From contig CAZOFY010000075.1 of NCBI GenBank assembly GCA_964579245.1, forward strand, positions 1-10,114: DNA of 10,114 nucleotides, read 5' to 3'. Of this stretch, positions 1 through 8,565 are shown one piece after another (position 1 is the first letter of the stretch; every line of letters starts with the position of its first letter). The notes below the pieces were generated by a model. It made no database searches and was not told the origin of the DNA. It was given only the letters and a program-made list of their open reading frames with translations. Origin of the DNA: Firm-13 sp964579245. GTDB lineage: Bacteria > Bacillota > Clostridia > Saccharofermentanales > Saccharofermentanaceae. Made by a program: the position numbers and the translations under genes.

Positions 1-26
1 TTTCTTAAAGCTAAAGCTTCTCTCGT

Positions 27-52
27 CCACCCGCATAGCGGGTGGTTTTCTT
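27..52 (+). terminator. Rho-independent terminator of a plus-strand gene left of the window
   Basis: A perfect 8-bp stem, CCACCCGC (27-34) with GCGGGTGG (38-45), closes a 3-base loop and is followed on the plus strand by TTTTCTTG. The opposite strand has no U tract after the stem, so the signal works for plus-strand transcription. No coding sequence can be recognised in bases 1-26, so the gene it serves lies outside the window and converges on the large minus-strand gene. Confidence 0.8.
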
Positions 53-76
53 GTTTCGCGCTCGTTGGCGCGAAAC
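53..76. repeat. Perfect 9-bp inverted repeat between two convergent terminators
   Basis: GTTTCGCGC (53-61) is repeated in inverted form as GCGCGAAAC (68-76) around the 6-base spacer TCGTTG. A short palindrome, GGCTTAAGCC (78-87), follows directly. Neither strand has a U tract right after this hairpin, so it does not look like a terminator itself. It sits exactly between the plus-strand terminator at 27-52 and the minus-strand one at 88-126. Its role is not known; it may insulate the convergent transcripts or simply be a relic of terminator evolution. Confidence 0.6.
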
Positions 77-87
77 CGGCTTAAGCC

Positions 88-126
88 AACAAGAAAAAGA
101 TCCCACTCATTTACTTGAATGGGATC
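88..126 (-). terminator. Rho-independent terminator of the large surface-protein gene
   Basis: Read on the minus strand, GATCCCATTCA (126-116) pairs with TGAGTGGGATC (109-99), giving an 11-bp stem with one U-G wobble and a 6-base loop. It is followed by TTTTTCTTGTT (98-88). On the plus strand the wobble becomes a C-A mismatch and no T tract follows, so the minus orientation is favoured. The hairpin begins 28 bases after the TAG stop of the gene ending at 155. Confidence 0.85.
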
Positions 127-154
127 ATAAGTCGTATCTTATCTTAGCGAAATT

Positions 155-3100
155 CTATACTCTACCCTGTTCTATTCCGTATCTTGTGCATAAATCCGCA
201 AATTCTTTCGAGTTGGCAAATCCTTCGAAGACCGCCTTACGGCTCATGCCGGCATTCATCTGAGCAAGCCACTTTGCTCTGCCCACAGCGTCTGCTTTTC
301 GTCCGAGAAGAGCCTGATAAAGCATCTCAACATAGGCATTGTCCTTAAGCTTTCTGTTTTCGAGTTCTTTGCTAAAGACAAATCCCTTGGCAACATCGAC
401 GCCGCTAGTTGTTTTGCGATTCAAACCGGTAGTCCACTTGTTTAATCCCGCTATATCTGCGTTTCTGTCGAGACACATACGGTACAGACGCTGAACGAAC
501 GCCGTGACCTGAAGATTCTTATCTCTTGGTTCATCTGAGGCATAAAGACCGGGAAGTATACCGATCGATTTGCATCGACTGTCCCATTCTGATGATTGTA
601 CCATACCGGCAAAAACGTATTTACGGGATGCCCCGATATCCAAAGCGTTCTGCCAGTTTTTTAGTCCCTGAGCATCCGGCTGCCGATTAAATAAGATTTT
701 ATATAATACAATAATGAATTCCTTGTCGTTTAATCCCTTCTTATTCATTTCCGAGCTGAACAGAATACCGTATGCCACGTCTGCCCCGCTCATTTTTTTC
801 GATTGTAACTGTTCGACCCACTTCTGATATCCGGCAGCATCCGGCTCACGGCCAAGTGCGATGCGATACAGACTGGCGACAAATTTCTCGACTTTGTTCT
901 TCGGTATGCCGGCTTCAATATCCGAAGTCTTGCTTGTTTTCGAAAAATAGTACTCATCACCATTGTATGTGGCTTTTATCTTATATGCCTTCTCTGTGAG
1001 TCCTGTCCAAGTGTACGTCGCCACTCCGTTATCCAACGTGATGACCTTGATCTTCACATTCGTCCCCGTCGTACAGTCGTATAACTGTACCGTTCCTGTC
1101 GGCTTCGCGCCGTTTGCCACGCCATTGACGCGAGCTGTGATGGTAGCCTTACGCGAACCGGAATCACCGGATGCAGCGACATCTATCGATATACCCGGAG
1201 TCGCTTTGCCGATCGTAACCGCACGAGTGGCCCTTGCCTGATAATATGTTCCGTCCTCAGCCTTTATTGCCGTGATGGTTACGGTTCCCGGCTTCAGAAT
1301 TGTCGCCTTGGATCCGGAGATACTGAGAATCGAGGTGTCAGAGCTGGTAAATGTTACGGCTCCGGTTCCGCTTCCGCCGGTCGTTATCAGAGTGAAGCTT
1401 TGATCACCATAGGTCCTCGTTTCGATTTCGCTGATACGGAATTCTGCCTGTGTCTGCTTCCTCGTATCAACACTTTTCAAGGAGGATTGGACGGATGCAT
1501 ACTTCTCATCACCAAGGTATTTTACTTTGACCTTATAGATTTGATTCGACAAGCCGTTCCAAGTGTACGTCGCTACGCCGTTAACGAGTGTGACTGACGA
1601 AATACTTGTATCGGTTCCACTTGTGGAATCGAAAAGCTGAACGGTTCCGGTCGGTATTGCACCTGTCGCTAATCCATTGACGCGAGCCGTGATGGTAGCC
1701 TTACGCGAACCGGAATTACCGGATACACGTACCTCAACCGTAACCGTTGGAGTCGCTTTTCCGATTGTAACCATACGAGTGGCCGTTGCCTGATAATATG
1801 TTCCGTCCTCAGCCTTTATTGCTGTGATCGTTACGGTTCCCGGCTTCAGGATTGTCGCCTTGGATCCGGAGATACTGAGGATCGAGGTGTCAGAGCTGGT
1901 AAATGTTACGGCTCCTGTTCCACTTCCGCCGGTCGTTGCAAGTGTGAAACTCTGGTCTCCGTAAGTCTTCGCTATTTCATTAATCCTAAAGACCACTTGG
2001 GTTTGTTTTCGGGTATCAAAATCTTCTGCTGATGACTGTTGAGATTGATAATTTGCGTTGCCGCTATAAACTGCCGTGACCTCATGTTCTTGATCTGCAA
2101 GACCCGACCATGTATAACTTGCCGTGCCATTTAAAAGCGTAACGGTGCCCAGCAGTATGTTCGATAATCCGGTGGTATCCCTGAATTCTATCGTTCCTGT
2201 CGGTATGGCGCCACCAGATACTCCCGTTACATGAGTGGCTATAAGCGCTTGGCGCGCACCGGAAGAACCAGTAACTTGGACATTTACTGATATATCCGGT
2301 ATAGCAGGTTGGATCGATACCGGAACCCCTTGTGTAATAGAGGAGATAGTATAGTTTTTAAGCGTCTCTGCATTCGGTACGAAGATAACGTCGCAGTTTG
2401 CTGATCCGTCATTTGATTCAGGGATCGAGCTGTCATCCTTCCAGGAAAAAACACCGTACTCTGAGCTACCCCCAGTCAGGTTACTTGCAGACAGCGACTG
2501 TCCGTAAGTAATTGCGCTTGCATCAGGGAACATTATGGATGGAGCATCCGCCTTCTGAATTGTGAAGGTGCGAGTCACGATTCCTGTGAAATTTCCTTTT
2601 CCTGAGAAGGTGACGGTCGCGGTGCCGGCATTGGTATTATTAGAATAGCTTACTTCATAATCTGACGTCGTAAGACTTTGTTGACGATAGGACACGTCAA
2701 CACTCGGTGTTTTGGGCGTGCCGTCATACATATACGTACCGCTGACTTCTCCGATAGTGATTTGATTAGAAGACAGGCTTAGAGGATTCACAGTCGGAAC
2801 AACGTATACGGACACTTCTTCATACTTATCCAGATCATTCGGAGTGAAGGTCACTTCAAAGCTGTCTGTGGTGCCAACAGGCGGATCATATCTGAGATAA
2901 ATGGACCAGAATCCTAAGGCCCCGTTCGTACTGCTTACCTGCGTCAAATCCATCTCCCAGAGATCTTGTCCGTAAACACCGGTCAGTGTGGGCGTCTCAT
3001 CAAATGTTGGTATTGTCTTTTTGGTAAGAAATGGTCCGACCATATACACGGTATTGCTTTGGTTCCCAACTTGGTCGGCAACAACGGCAAAGACATAGTA

Positions 3101-5830
3101 CTCCGTATTGGGCTGTAAGCCGTTAAAAACCACACTCCGATACTGATTAACACTATCTTTATCGACTTGGATTGTCACCTTACCACTATCAGACAATATT
3201 TCATCAACTGTCGGCACTATCTGTCCAGTTTCACCTTCTCTGACAACACAGCTGATCGTACCGGTTTCGTTCATTTGTATGTCTGCCGTATAGTAAGTAT
3301 CTCCAATTTTCTCTGGACTAGGCGTCGCCATAATTACCGCAGGCGCCGTCTGATCGATGACAATCCCACCGGAGCAGATATACTCAGATTGATTTCCGGT
3401 ATAATCAATGGCAAAAGCGTAAATTACGTATCTGCCTTCCGCTGATATGGAGAAGTAGTTTTCAAGTGATTGCGAAAAAGTAACAGTCGACAATTCCTGT
3501 GCATTCTTTGTCATCGTACTCCCCGAGTCATCAATATAGTAATAATACTGAACATAACCGGATCCTACATCGGTCGCACTTAGAAAAATGGTTTGAGCTG
3601 ATTTATAAGCGTTATCATAGCTAATTGTACTTGGAATCGTCTTCCAGTTGTTTTCTCCAACCGTAATTCCATCAGAAATTGCAGAAAACGACGGTGCTGT
3701 CTTGTCGATATATACGTCAACGTCTCTTCCTGTCGTAATATATCCATTATCAATACGCTTAAAATACAGTGTTTTCTGTACGTGTCCTTCTCCGGAAAGG
3801 GTATAGTATTCTGTGAACGGTCCCCACATGCTGTCACTGACTGTATAGGAAGACGCAGAAATCTGCACATCATCTCCATACCAATTACCATGAATCGGAA
3901 AATCATTCGCGAGGATCTCAACATCTGATGTAGATAGTGAGATATTGCAGGTCACATCAGCACTGGCTGCATAATAGTTACTTGTCTCTGCAACAGAAGC
4001 TTGAAGAACATATTTTCCCGGCGTAGATGGCGTCCCGGACAAGCGGTTGGAATCCGAGATTGTCTCCTTATACCAAGTGAAAACGATATCATCATAGGAT
4101 GCATGTGAGACGACAACTTGACTTTCTTGCGGTTGCATCAAGGAACTTCCTGTATAGGTATAGGAAGTCGGATATGCGCTGAGATTGATAGTCGGAGTAG
4201 CTTTTTCTATCACAACATCATACGTTGCAGATACAGACTTATATAAATCATCCTCTGCCTTCGTTGCGGTGACAGTAACAGTTCCTGCTCCGATAACACT
4301 TGCTTTATTTCCATCAAGCGCAAGGACTCCATTATCTGCCGGAACAGAGAACGTGATTGCACCGGTTCCGCTTCCACCGGTCGCGAGCAGATCAAAATTA
4401 TCTTTGAATACTTTTCCTTCCACAGGGGATATCGCAAATGCACTTTGAACTGATTTAGCAATCGTGAATTCAATGTTCCAGCTGTGGCTTGTGTAATTTC
4501 CCGATCCATCCAAGGGAGGAACATATTCAACTATCAAAGTATGCGGTCCTGCCGTAATTGAGTTCCAGGTAAAGCAGGGATAAGTAAAATCACCAGCCGG
4601 ACAGGAGTCGATTACAGTATCACCGTCTTTTAACACTTTTGTACCGGTTGTCACCATAACGTTCTTGTAGTAAAAATTACAATCAACATAGAGTGTTTGA
4701 CCCGCCCGGGTCTCATCCAAAGGGGAACCAAACCTAACGGTTATTCCATCGGGTGTCGCCTTATTAACCGTAAATGTAGCATTCGCAGAGCGAACCGAGA
4801 GCCCGCCGCAGCTAACAATACAATAAAAGGAATACGTGCCTGCATTCAGACCAACAGGAACCGGCACGGAATTTAAATTGCCGCCAAACGCAACGTCACT
4901 TGACTCTTCTGCAAGTTTCACGCGGTACCACTGATAAGAAAGAACACTTTCAGAAGCTGCCTGAGCCGTCTTACTTGCCGTAATACTAATGGTTGGAATA
5001 TCAGCGCCGGAGTATCCATAAGTCCTGGATTCTAGATTCTGAGGTTGGGTGTCAATCTTAACTGTTGCAGGATCCATAACTGTGACACTACAGGTAACCG
5101 TATATCCGCCATCTATAGTTTTAGCTGATATCGTTGCAGAACCATACGCTTTCGCTTGTACAATTCCGTTCGTATCGACTGAGGCGACAGCCGAGTTATC
5201 AGAAGTCCATGATACTGATTGATTGATAGCGTCATTCGGCTCCACCGTTGCTGTCAATTGCTGTGTCGCTCCGATCTGTGTGAAGTTCAAGACTGGTTTA
5301 TCGATGGACAGTCCGGTAACCCTGCCATATTCAACTAATACATAACCCGAGGAGAAATAATTCAAAACCGGAACTGTATAGGCAGCAAAAAAACCGTATG
5401 GTATCAAAACATGAAATTGACTTGAATTACCGGGATTAGAAGTAGAATTAAAAGTTGGAGGTATTGTGTTATTAAATTTGATTGTCTTCAGATTGGGACA
5501 GGCATCAAACGCGCCTTGATCAATGGAATTAACCGAGGAAGGTATTGTAACATTTTCCAGATTTATGAAGTCGGAGAATGCATAAGCTGTAATTGTTTGT
5601 ACAGTATTTTCGATTTTGATATTTTTAACAAGTTCTATTCTATCCATATTCTGATTAAAAAAATTATCAGGTCCGCTGTTCGTGCGTATCGTTAGTTCGC
5701 CTGTGATAGAATCGAAGGACCATCCGTCACCTACCTCTTCCGCTCTCACCGGATTCGGAATCATCCAGACCAACAGCATCAGAGCTGTCACGAATGATGT
5801 AACTCTTAGGAACATCTGTCTGCGTCTCAT
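155..5830 (-). CDS. Giant secreted mosaic protein: BspA-like LRR, bacterial Ig-like modules, C-terminal DUF4214-like repeats
   Basis: Predicted 1,891-residue secreted surface protein; its ligand is unknown. A signal peptide (positively charged MRRR, hydrophobic core 13-24) probably ends at VRA, residues 28-30. Next come a BspA-type leucine-rich segment (about 65-120), a Big_2-like domain (171-254), further Ig-like domains, a segment with D-x-TAP starts and an FN3-like fold (about 711-933), and MBG-like modules (about 940-1175). Three Big_3_5-like domains alternate with two TGGSGTG modules (1177-1640). Four half-repeats of the LYR..L.R..D..G...W type, matching DUF4214, fill about 1644-1891. 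No LPXTG signal, SLH domain or C-terminal membrane segment is visible, so the mode of surface retention is unclear. An ATG four codons upstream (5842) overlaps the GGAGG site; the ATG at 5830 lies 5 bases after that site and is the better start. The gene follows an ABC operon, from which it appears separately transcribed. Domain names come from motif recognition and were not checked by profile search. Confidence 0.93.
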   Translation of the reverse strand: MRRRQMFLRVTSFVTALMLLVWMIPNPVRAEEVGDGWSFDSITGELTIRTNSGPDNFFNQNMDRIELVKNIKIENTVQTITAYAFSDFINLENVTIPSSVNSIDQGAFDACPNLKTIKFNNTIPPTFNSTSNPGNSSQFHVLIPYGFFAAYTVPVLNYFSSGYVLVEYGRVTGLSIDKPVLNFTQIGATQQLTATVEPNDAINQSVSWTSDNSAVASVDTNGIVQAKAYGSATISAKTIDGGYTVTCSVTVMDPATVKIDTQPQNLESRTYGYSGADIPTISITASKTAQAASESVLSYQWYRVKLAEESSDVAFGGNLNSVPVPVGLNAGTYSFYCIVSCGGLSVRSANATFTVNKATPDGITVRFGSPLDETRAGQTLYVDCNFYYKNVMVTTGTKVLKDGDTVIDSCPAGDFTYPCFTWNSITAGPHTLIVEYVPPLDGSGNYTSHSWNIEFTIAKSVQSAFAISPVEGKVFKDNFDLLATGGSGTGAITFSVPADNGVLALDGNKASVIGAGTVTVTATKAEDDLYKSVSATYDVVIEKATPTINLSAYPTSYTYTGSSLMQPQESQVVVSHASYDDIVFTWYKETISDSNRLSGTPSTPGKYVLQASVAETSNYYAASADVTCNISLSTSDVEILANDFPIHGNWYGDDVQISASSYTVSDSMWGPFTEYYTLSGEGHVQKTLYFKRIDNGYITTGRDVDVYIDKTAPSFSAISDGITVGENNWKTIPSTISYDNAYKSAQTIFLSATDVGSGYVQYYYYIDDSGSTMTKNAQELSTVTFSQSLENYFSISAEGRYVIYAFAIDYTGNQSEYICSGGIVIDQTAPAVIMATPSPEKIGDTYYTADIQMNETGTISCVVREGETGQIVPTVDEILSDSGKVTIQVDKDSVNQYRSVVFNGLQPNTEYYVFAVVADQVGNQSNTVYMVGPFLTKKTIPTFDETPTLTGVYGQDLWEMDLTQVSSTNGALGFWSIYLRYDPPVGTTDSFEVTFTPNDLDKYEEVSVYVVPTVNPLSLSSNQITIGEVSGTYMYDGTPKTPSVDVSYRQQSLTTSDYEVSYSNNTNAGTATVTFSGKGNFTGIVTRTFTIQKADAPSIMFPDASAITYGQSLSASNLTGGSSEYGVFSWKDDSSIPESNDGSANCDVIFVPNAETLKNYTISSITQGVPVSIQPAIPDISVNVQVTGSSGARQALIATHVTGVSGGAIPTGTIEFRDTTGLSNILLGTVTLLNGTASYTWSGLADQEHEVTAVYSGNANYQSQQSSAEDFDTRKQTQVVFRINEIAKTYGDQSFTLATTGGSGTGAVTFTSSDTSILSISGSKATILKPGTVTITAIKAEDGTYYQATATRMVTIGKATPTVTVEVRVSGNSGSRKATITARVNGLATGAIPTGTVQLFDSTSGTDTSISSVTLVNGVATYTWNGLSNQIYKVKVKYLGDEKYASVQSSLKSVDTRKQTQAEFRISEIETRTYGDQSFTLITTGGSGTGAVTFTSSDTSILSISGSKATILKPGTVTITAIKAEDGTYYQARATRAVTIGKATPGISIDVAASGDSGSRKATITARVNGVANGAKPTGTVQLYDCTTGTNVKIKVITLDNGVATYTWTGLTEKAYKIKATYNGDEYYFSKTSKTSDIEAGIPKNKVEKFVASLYRIALGREPDAAGYQKWVEQLQSKKMSGADVAYGILFSSEMNKKGLNDKEFIIVLYKILFNRQPDAQGLKNWQNALDIGASRKYVFAGMVQSSEWDSRCKSIGILPGLYASDEPRDKNLQVTAFVQRLYRMCLDRNADIAGLNKWTTGLNRKTTSGVDVAKGFVFSKELENRKLKDNAYVEMLYQALLGRKADAVGRAKWLAQMNAGMSRKAVFEGFANSKEFADLCTRYGIEQGRV
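911..2302 (-). repeat. Tandem 552-bp coding repeat (two full units plus a half unit)
   Basis: Unit 1 spans 2302-1751, unit 2 spans 1750-1199, and a half unit covers 1198 to about 911. Each full unit of 184 codons encodes one Big_3_5-like domain followed by one TGGSGTG module ending in GKATP. Matching landmarks recur exactly 552 bases apart, for example CCATTGA at 1122 and 1674, and GGAGTCGCTT at 1197 and 1749. Over 1197-1385 against 1749-1937 I count 11 differences in 189 bases, 8 of them silent. The Big_3_5 halves are conserved at their ends but clearly diverged in the middle. A more distant relative of the TGGSGTG module lies near 4185-4450. Confidence 0.88.
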
Positions 5831-5835
5831 AAAAA

Positions 5836-5840
5836 CCTCC
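5836..5840 (-). promoter_or_regulatory. Ribosome binding site deciding the start of the giant surface gene
   Basis: The minus strand reads ATGGAGGTTTTTATG here. GGAGG sits 5 bases before the ATG at 5830, which fits a strong Shine-Dalgarno site. The upstream ATG at 5842 would overlap this site and has no good one of its own, so the shorter protein starting MRRRQ is preferred. Confidence 0.85.
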
Positions 5841-5942
5841 ATGTCCTAATCCGGATTTGTCAAATTGAAAGCCGGATATCTGTATTCTTTGACCTTCCAC
5901 AAGGTTTCTTGATGATATATCTCTACGACTAATATTATTACA

Positions 5943-6028
5943 ATTTTATCACTGAAGAAGCAAAAAGTCCCTTCAAAGTAAAGATATTTAATGGGTAGAT
6001 CTCATAATTCTCATCATTTTTTCGTCAA
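5943..6028 (-). promoter_or_regulatory. Candidate promoters for the giant surface gene
   Basis: Two candidates lie in the 280-base gap upstream of the surface gene. The nearer is an extended -10 element, TGATAAAAT (5951-5943), matching TGnTATAAT with one deviation but without a good -35 box; transcription would start roughly 105 bases before the ATG. The farther pairs TTGACG (6028-6023) with TATGAG (6006-6001) over a 16-base spacer. A small hairpin, ACCTT-GTGG-AAGGT, and the palindrome AATCCGGATT (5849-5858) lie in the leader; I do not recognise a riboswitch there. The assignment is by eye only. Confidence 0.35.
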
Positions 6029-6053
6029 CTTATGATCATTATTCGGACATGAC

Positions 6054-6082
6054 AAAAAAGATTAAGGCAGCCAAAAGCCTGC
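6054..6082 (-). terminator. Weak candidate terminator after the ABC operon
   Basis: On the minus strand, GCAGGCTTTTGGCTGC (6082-6067) can fold into a short stem with one bulged or mismatched G, and TTTTTT follows at 6059-6054 after a gap of 7 bases. The stem is short and the spacing poor, so termination may be inefficient and some read-through into the surface gene is possible. It starts 28 bases after the permease stop codon. Confidence 0.3.
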
Positions 6083-6110
6083 TCAAAAGCATTTAATGGC
6101 GTTCTCAAAT

Positions 6111-8561
6111 CTACTCGACTGCCTTCAAGGACTCGGTCATGTGGATCTTGGCGATATGTCGTCTCATGACAATATTAACGATGACAGCAAAGATTACTGT
6201 GCATATAAGAGCCGCGATATAGCTTTTCGGTGTGATAAAGATCGGAAATATCATGGAATCAATGCTGATCATTTTCATGACAAACCAGTGAAAGAGAGTG
6301 CCAACCGGCAACCCGAACAATGCTGCAAGAATCGACAGCACCAGATTCTCCCGTAATACGTAGCTCTCCGTCTCTTTGGGATAAAACCCCAGAACCTGTA
6401 CGGTAGCGACCTCGCGGCTTCGCTCAGTAAGGTTAATGTTTGTCAGGTTGAATATGACGATAAAGGCCAGCGCTCCGGCAAACAAGACGATCAGCCAAAT
6501 GATATAGTCAAGGCTGGACAACATGCTGTCGATTTGATCTCTAATATTCCGGATCTGGTTGACCCCCGTAAATTCGGATTCATCAATCAATTTTTCCGCA
6601 AGAAGATCTGAATCGATCTCAGAGCGGATAAATGCGGTATTTGCCTCTGAGGACTCATCAAATTCTACGGCGGTTTCCCTGCTAATCACAATATAGTTGG
6701 CAATGTAGTTATCAAATACTCCGCTGACCGTGACATCGAAAGTATGCAGGTCTGCGTCCCGAATCTCAATGACATCGCCGGCAGTCACGCTCAACTTTTC
6801 TGCAAGCTTGGTCCCGATGATGGCCTCACTTTCTTTTGGAAAAGAAACAGCTTCTTTTCCCGAGTGAAAATTCCAGCTTTCAGCCGCATCATTATCTTCA
6901 AAGCTGACGAGCTGAACAGACTTCGCATTTCCTTCACCGTAAAGATCTACACGACTTACATTTCCCAACACATAACTCTCGACCCCATCCATTTCGTCAA
7001 GGCGCTCGGCGGCAGCCTGCATTTCTCCGGCCTTGAAGCTCGCTTCGACGTCATACTGCTGGATCTCTTCGTATTGCATGCTACTGACATCAATCATGGA
7101 GTCACGAACGCCGAATGCGGTTACGACAAGTGCAGTACAGCATCCGATGCCGATCAGCATCATGATCAGACGCTGTTTGTACCGAAACATGTTACGAAGA
7201 GTGATTTTTTCCAGGAAAGGCAGGCGCTTCCATAGCGGCGTGATACGTTCGAGAAGAATCCGCTTCCCATCGCTCTGCACCTGGGGACGGATCATCGTGG
7301 CCGGCTCTTCTTTCTGCCCGCGCCGGCAGGAGAACCACGTGGCTCCCAATATGCAGATCATAGCAGCAACGAGTGTAATCATTGCCAGTTGCGAGCTGAA
7401 AAGATATGTCATCGGAGCAAAGTCATAAAGCGTACCATAAGCCAACCAGAACACCTGCGGCAAGCCCCATGTTCCCAGGACAAATCCAAGCAGCCAACCG
7501 ATGACCGTAGCACTTCCCGCATACAGCAGATATTTGGTGTTAATCGAACCATTTGAAAATCCAATCGCTTTCAGAACGCCGACTTGAGTCCGTTCCTCTT
7601 CGACCATACGGTTCATTGTCGTCATACAGACAAGTATGGCGATCAGCACAAAAAAGAGCGGAAAGACATTCGCAATACCGCTGACAATGGAGGTGTCATT
7701 TTCAAAGCTGATGTATCCCGCATTCTCATCACGGGTCAGTATATACGTATCCGGCTCGAAAAGACCGTACTCTGATGCCAGATCCTTCGTGAGACCTGAT
7801 TCCTCAAGTAAATCATCGTAACGGTCTTCGGCAAGCCGATCCGTTAGGGAAGTGATCTCTGTCTTTGTATTGTCGATGATCTGATCATAGTCAGGACTAT
7901 ATAAGGGGGCGGTTTCCCTCGTTTTGAGCCAGACCTCCGTAAAAGTATCGCTCGTAAGAGCGTCCGGCGAGACATAGAGAAATCCGGCAGGAGTCCCGCT
8001 TCCCAGTGAGGTAGTTCCTCGATCCTGGTTAAGATATAGCGGAGAATTGACCAGGCCGACAATGATAAACTCATCTTCAGAGAACTGTTCCTTCACACTG
8101 TCATCATTCTCGGATGACACACGAATTGTCGTTCCGATATCAACCTCATCAAATGCTTCATCATCAGCGGCACATTCACCGGCGGCAGAAGGGAGTCTTC
8201 CGGATACAATAGAAGGGATATTTATCGTATCCGGCAAAGAAAATACTTTATACGGAGCACTGGCATTCTCCGACGCAAGAAGCGCATCGATACGAATACC
8301 GCCCTCCGCTTCGCTGACCTCTTCCTGCTGCAAAAACGCCTTCACATCGTCTTCCGTGAAGCCCAAGGTAGAGATCAGATAATAATCGTACAGATTCTGA
8401 GAGGAAAGATACTTTTCGCAGGTATTTCCCATAGCAAGTTTAGTAACCTTCAGTCCGGCGTAGAAGCCGACACTTAAGGCTACAATCAGAAGAATTGCCA
8501 CATATCGGCCAAAAAATGATCGAATACTGCGCGAAGTCAGCTTAAGGATAGACTTAATCAT
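6111..8561 (-). CDS. ABC transporter permease with two FtsX-type domains
   Basis: Membrane subunit of a MacB/FtsX-superfamily ABC transporter, 816 residues. Eight membrane segments are visible at about 19-37, 298-318, 344-366, 391-411, 464-484, 684-706, 737-759 and 781-800. Two large extracytoplasmic domains lie at about 40-295 and 487-680. The cytoplasmic FtsX motifs after segments 2 and 6 are seen as ERTQVGVLKAIGFS and ERSREVATVQVLGF; in this family they contact the ATPase. This is the long, internally duplicated form of permease. The ATG at 8561 lies 4 bases after the stop of the ATPase gene, suggesting translational coupling. A TTG at 8585 would add 8 residues and overlap the ATPase gene, but it has no better ribosome site, and the family usually begins close to the first membrane segment. 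The substrate cannot be told; lipoproteins, peptides and antimicrobials are all known for relatives. No membrane-fusion partner is encoded here. Confidence 0.92.
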   Translation of the reverse strand: MIKSILKLTSRSIRSFFGRYVAILLIVALSVGFYAGLKVTKLAMGNTCEKYLSSQNLYDYYLISTLGFTEDDVKAFLQQEEVSEAEGGIRIDALLASENASAPYKVFSLPDTINIPSIVSGRLPSAAGECAADDEAFDEVDIGTTIRVSSENDDSVKEQFSEDEFIIVGLVNSPLYLNQDRGTTSLGSGTPAGFLYVSPDALTSDTFTEVWLKTRETAPLYSPDYDQIIDNTKTEITSLTDRLAEDRYDDLLEESGLTKDLASEYGLFEPDTYILTRDENAGYISFENDTSIVSGIANVFPLFFVLIAILVCMTTMNRMVEEERTQVGVLKAIGFSNGSINTKYLLYAGSATVIGWLLGFVLGTWGLPQVFWLAYGTLYDFAPMTYLFSSQLAMITLVAAMICILGATWFSCRRGQKEEPATMIRPQVQSDGKRILLERITPLWKRLPFLEKITLRNMFRYKQRLIMMLIGIGCCTALVVTAFGVRDSMIDVSSMQYEEIQQYDVEASFKAGEMQAAAERLDEMDGVESYVLGNVSRVDLYGEGNAKSVQLVSFEDNDAAESWNFHSGKEAVSFPKESEAIIGTKLAEKLSVTAGDVIEIRDADLHTFDVTVSGVFDNYIANYIVISRETAVEFDESSEANTAFIRSEIDSDLLAEKLIDESEFTGVNQIRNIRDQIDSMLSSLDYIIWLIVLFAGALAFIVIFNLTNINLTERSREVATVQVLGFYPKETESYVLRENLVLSILAALFGLPVGTLFHWFVMKMISIDSMIFPIFITPKSYIAALICTVIFAVIVNIVMRRHIAKIHMTESLKAVE

Positions 8562-8565
8562 TGAT

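Noticed and set aside
42..263. 73-codon plus-strand reading frame at the left edge
   Set aside because: It runs through the hairpins of two terminators and then antisense to the end of the surface-protein gene, with no ribosome site or recognisable domain.
911..2302. Repeats considered as a CRISPR or mobile repeat array
   Set aside because: The repeat period is 552 bases, stays in frame and encodes Ig-like modules. There are no short identical repeats with unique spacers and no terminal inverted repeats.
3580..4530. Minus-strand frames of 106 and 114 codons in another phase of the surface gene
   Set aside because: Both overlap the long in-frame surface gene on the same strand. They are out-of-phase shadows with no independent signals.
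5843..6053. Possible riboswitch in the leader of the giant surface gene
   Set aside because: I looked for the conserved core of cyclic-di-GMP and similar riboswitches, which can precede clostridial surface genes, and found none. Only short hairpins are present.
6744..7235. 163-codon plus-strand reading frame inside the permease gene
   Set aside because: It lies entirely antisense to a well-supported transporter gene, shows no recognisable domain and reads as a shadow of permease codons. The overlapping frame at 7033-7428 is rejected for the same reason.
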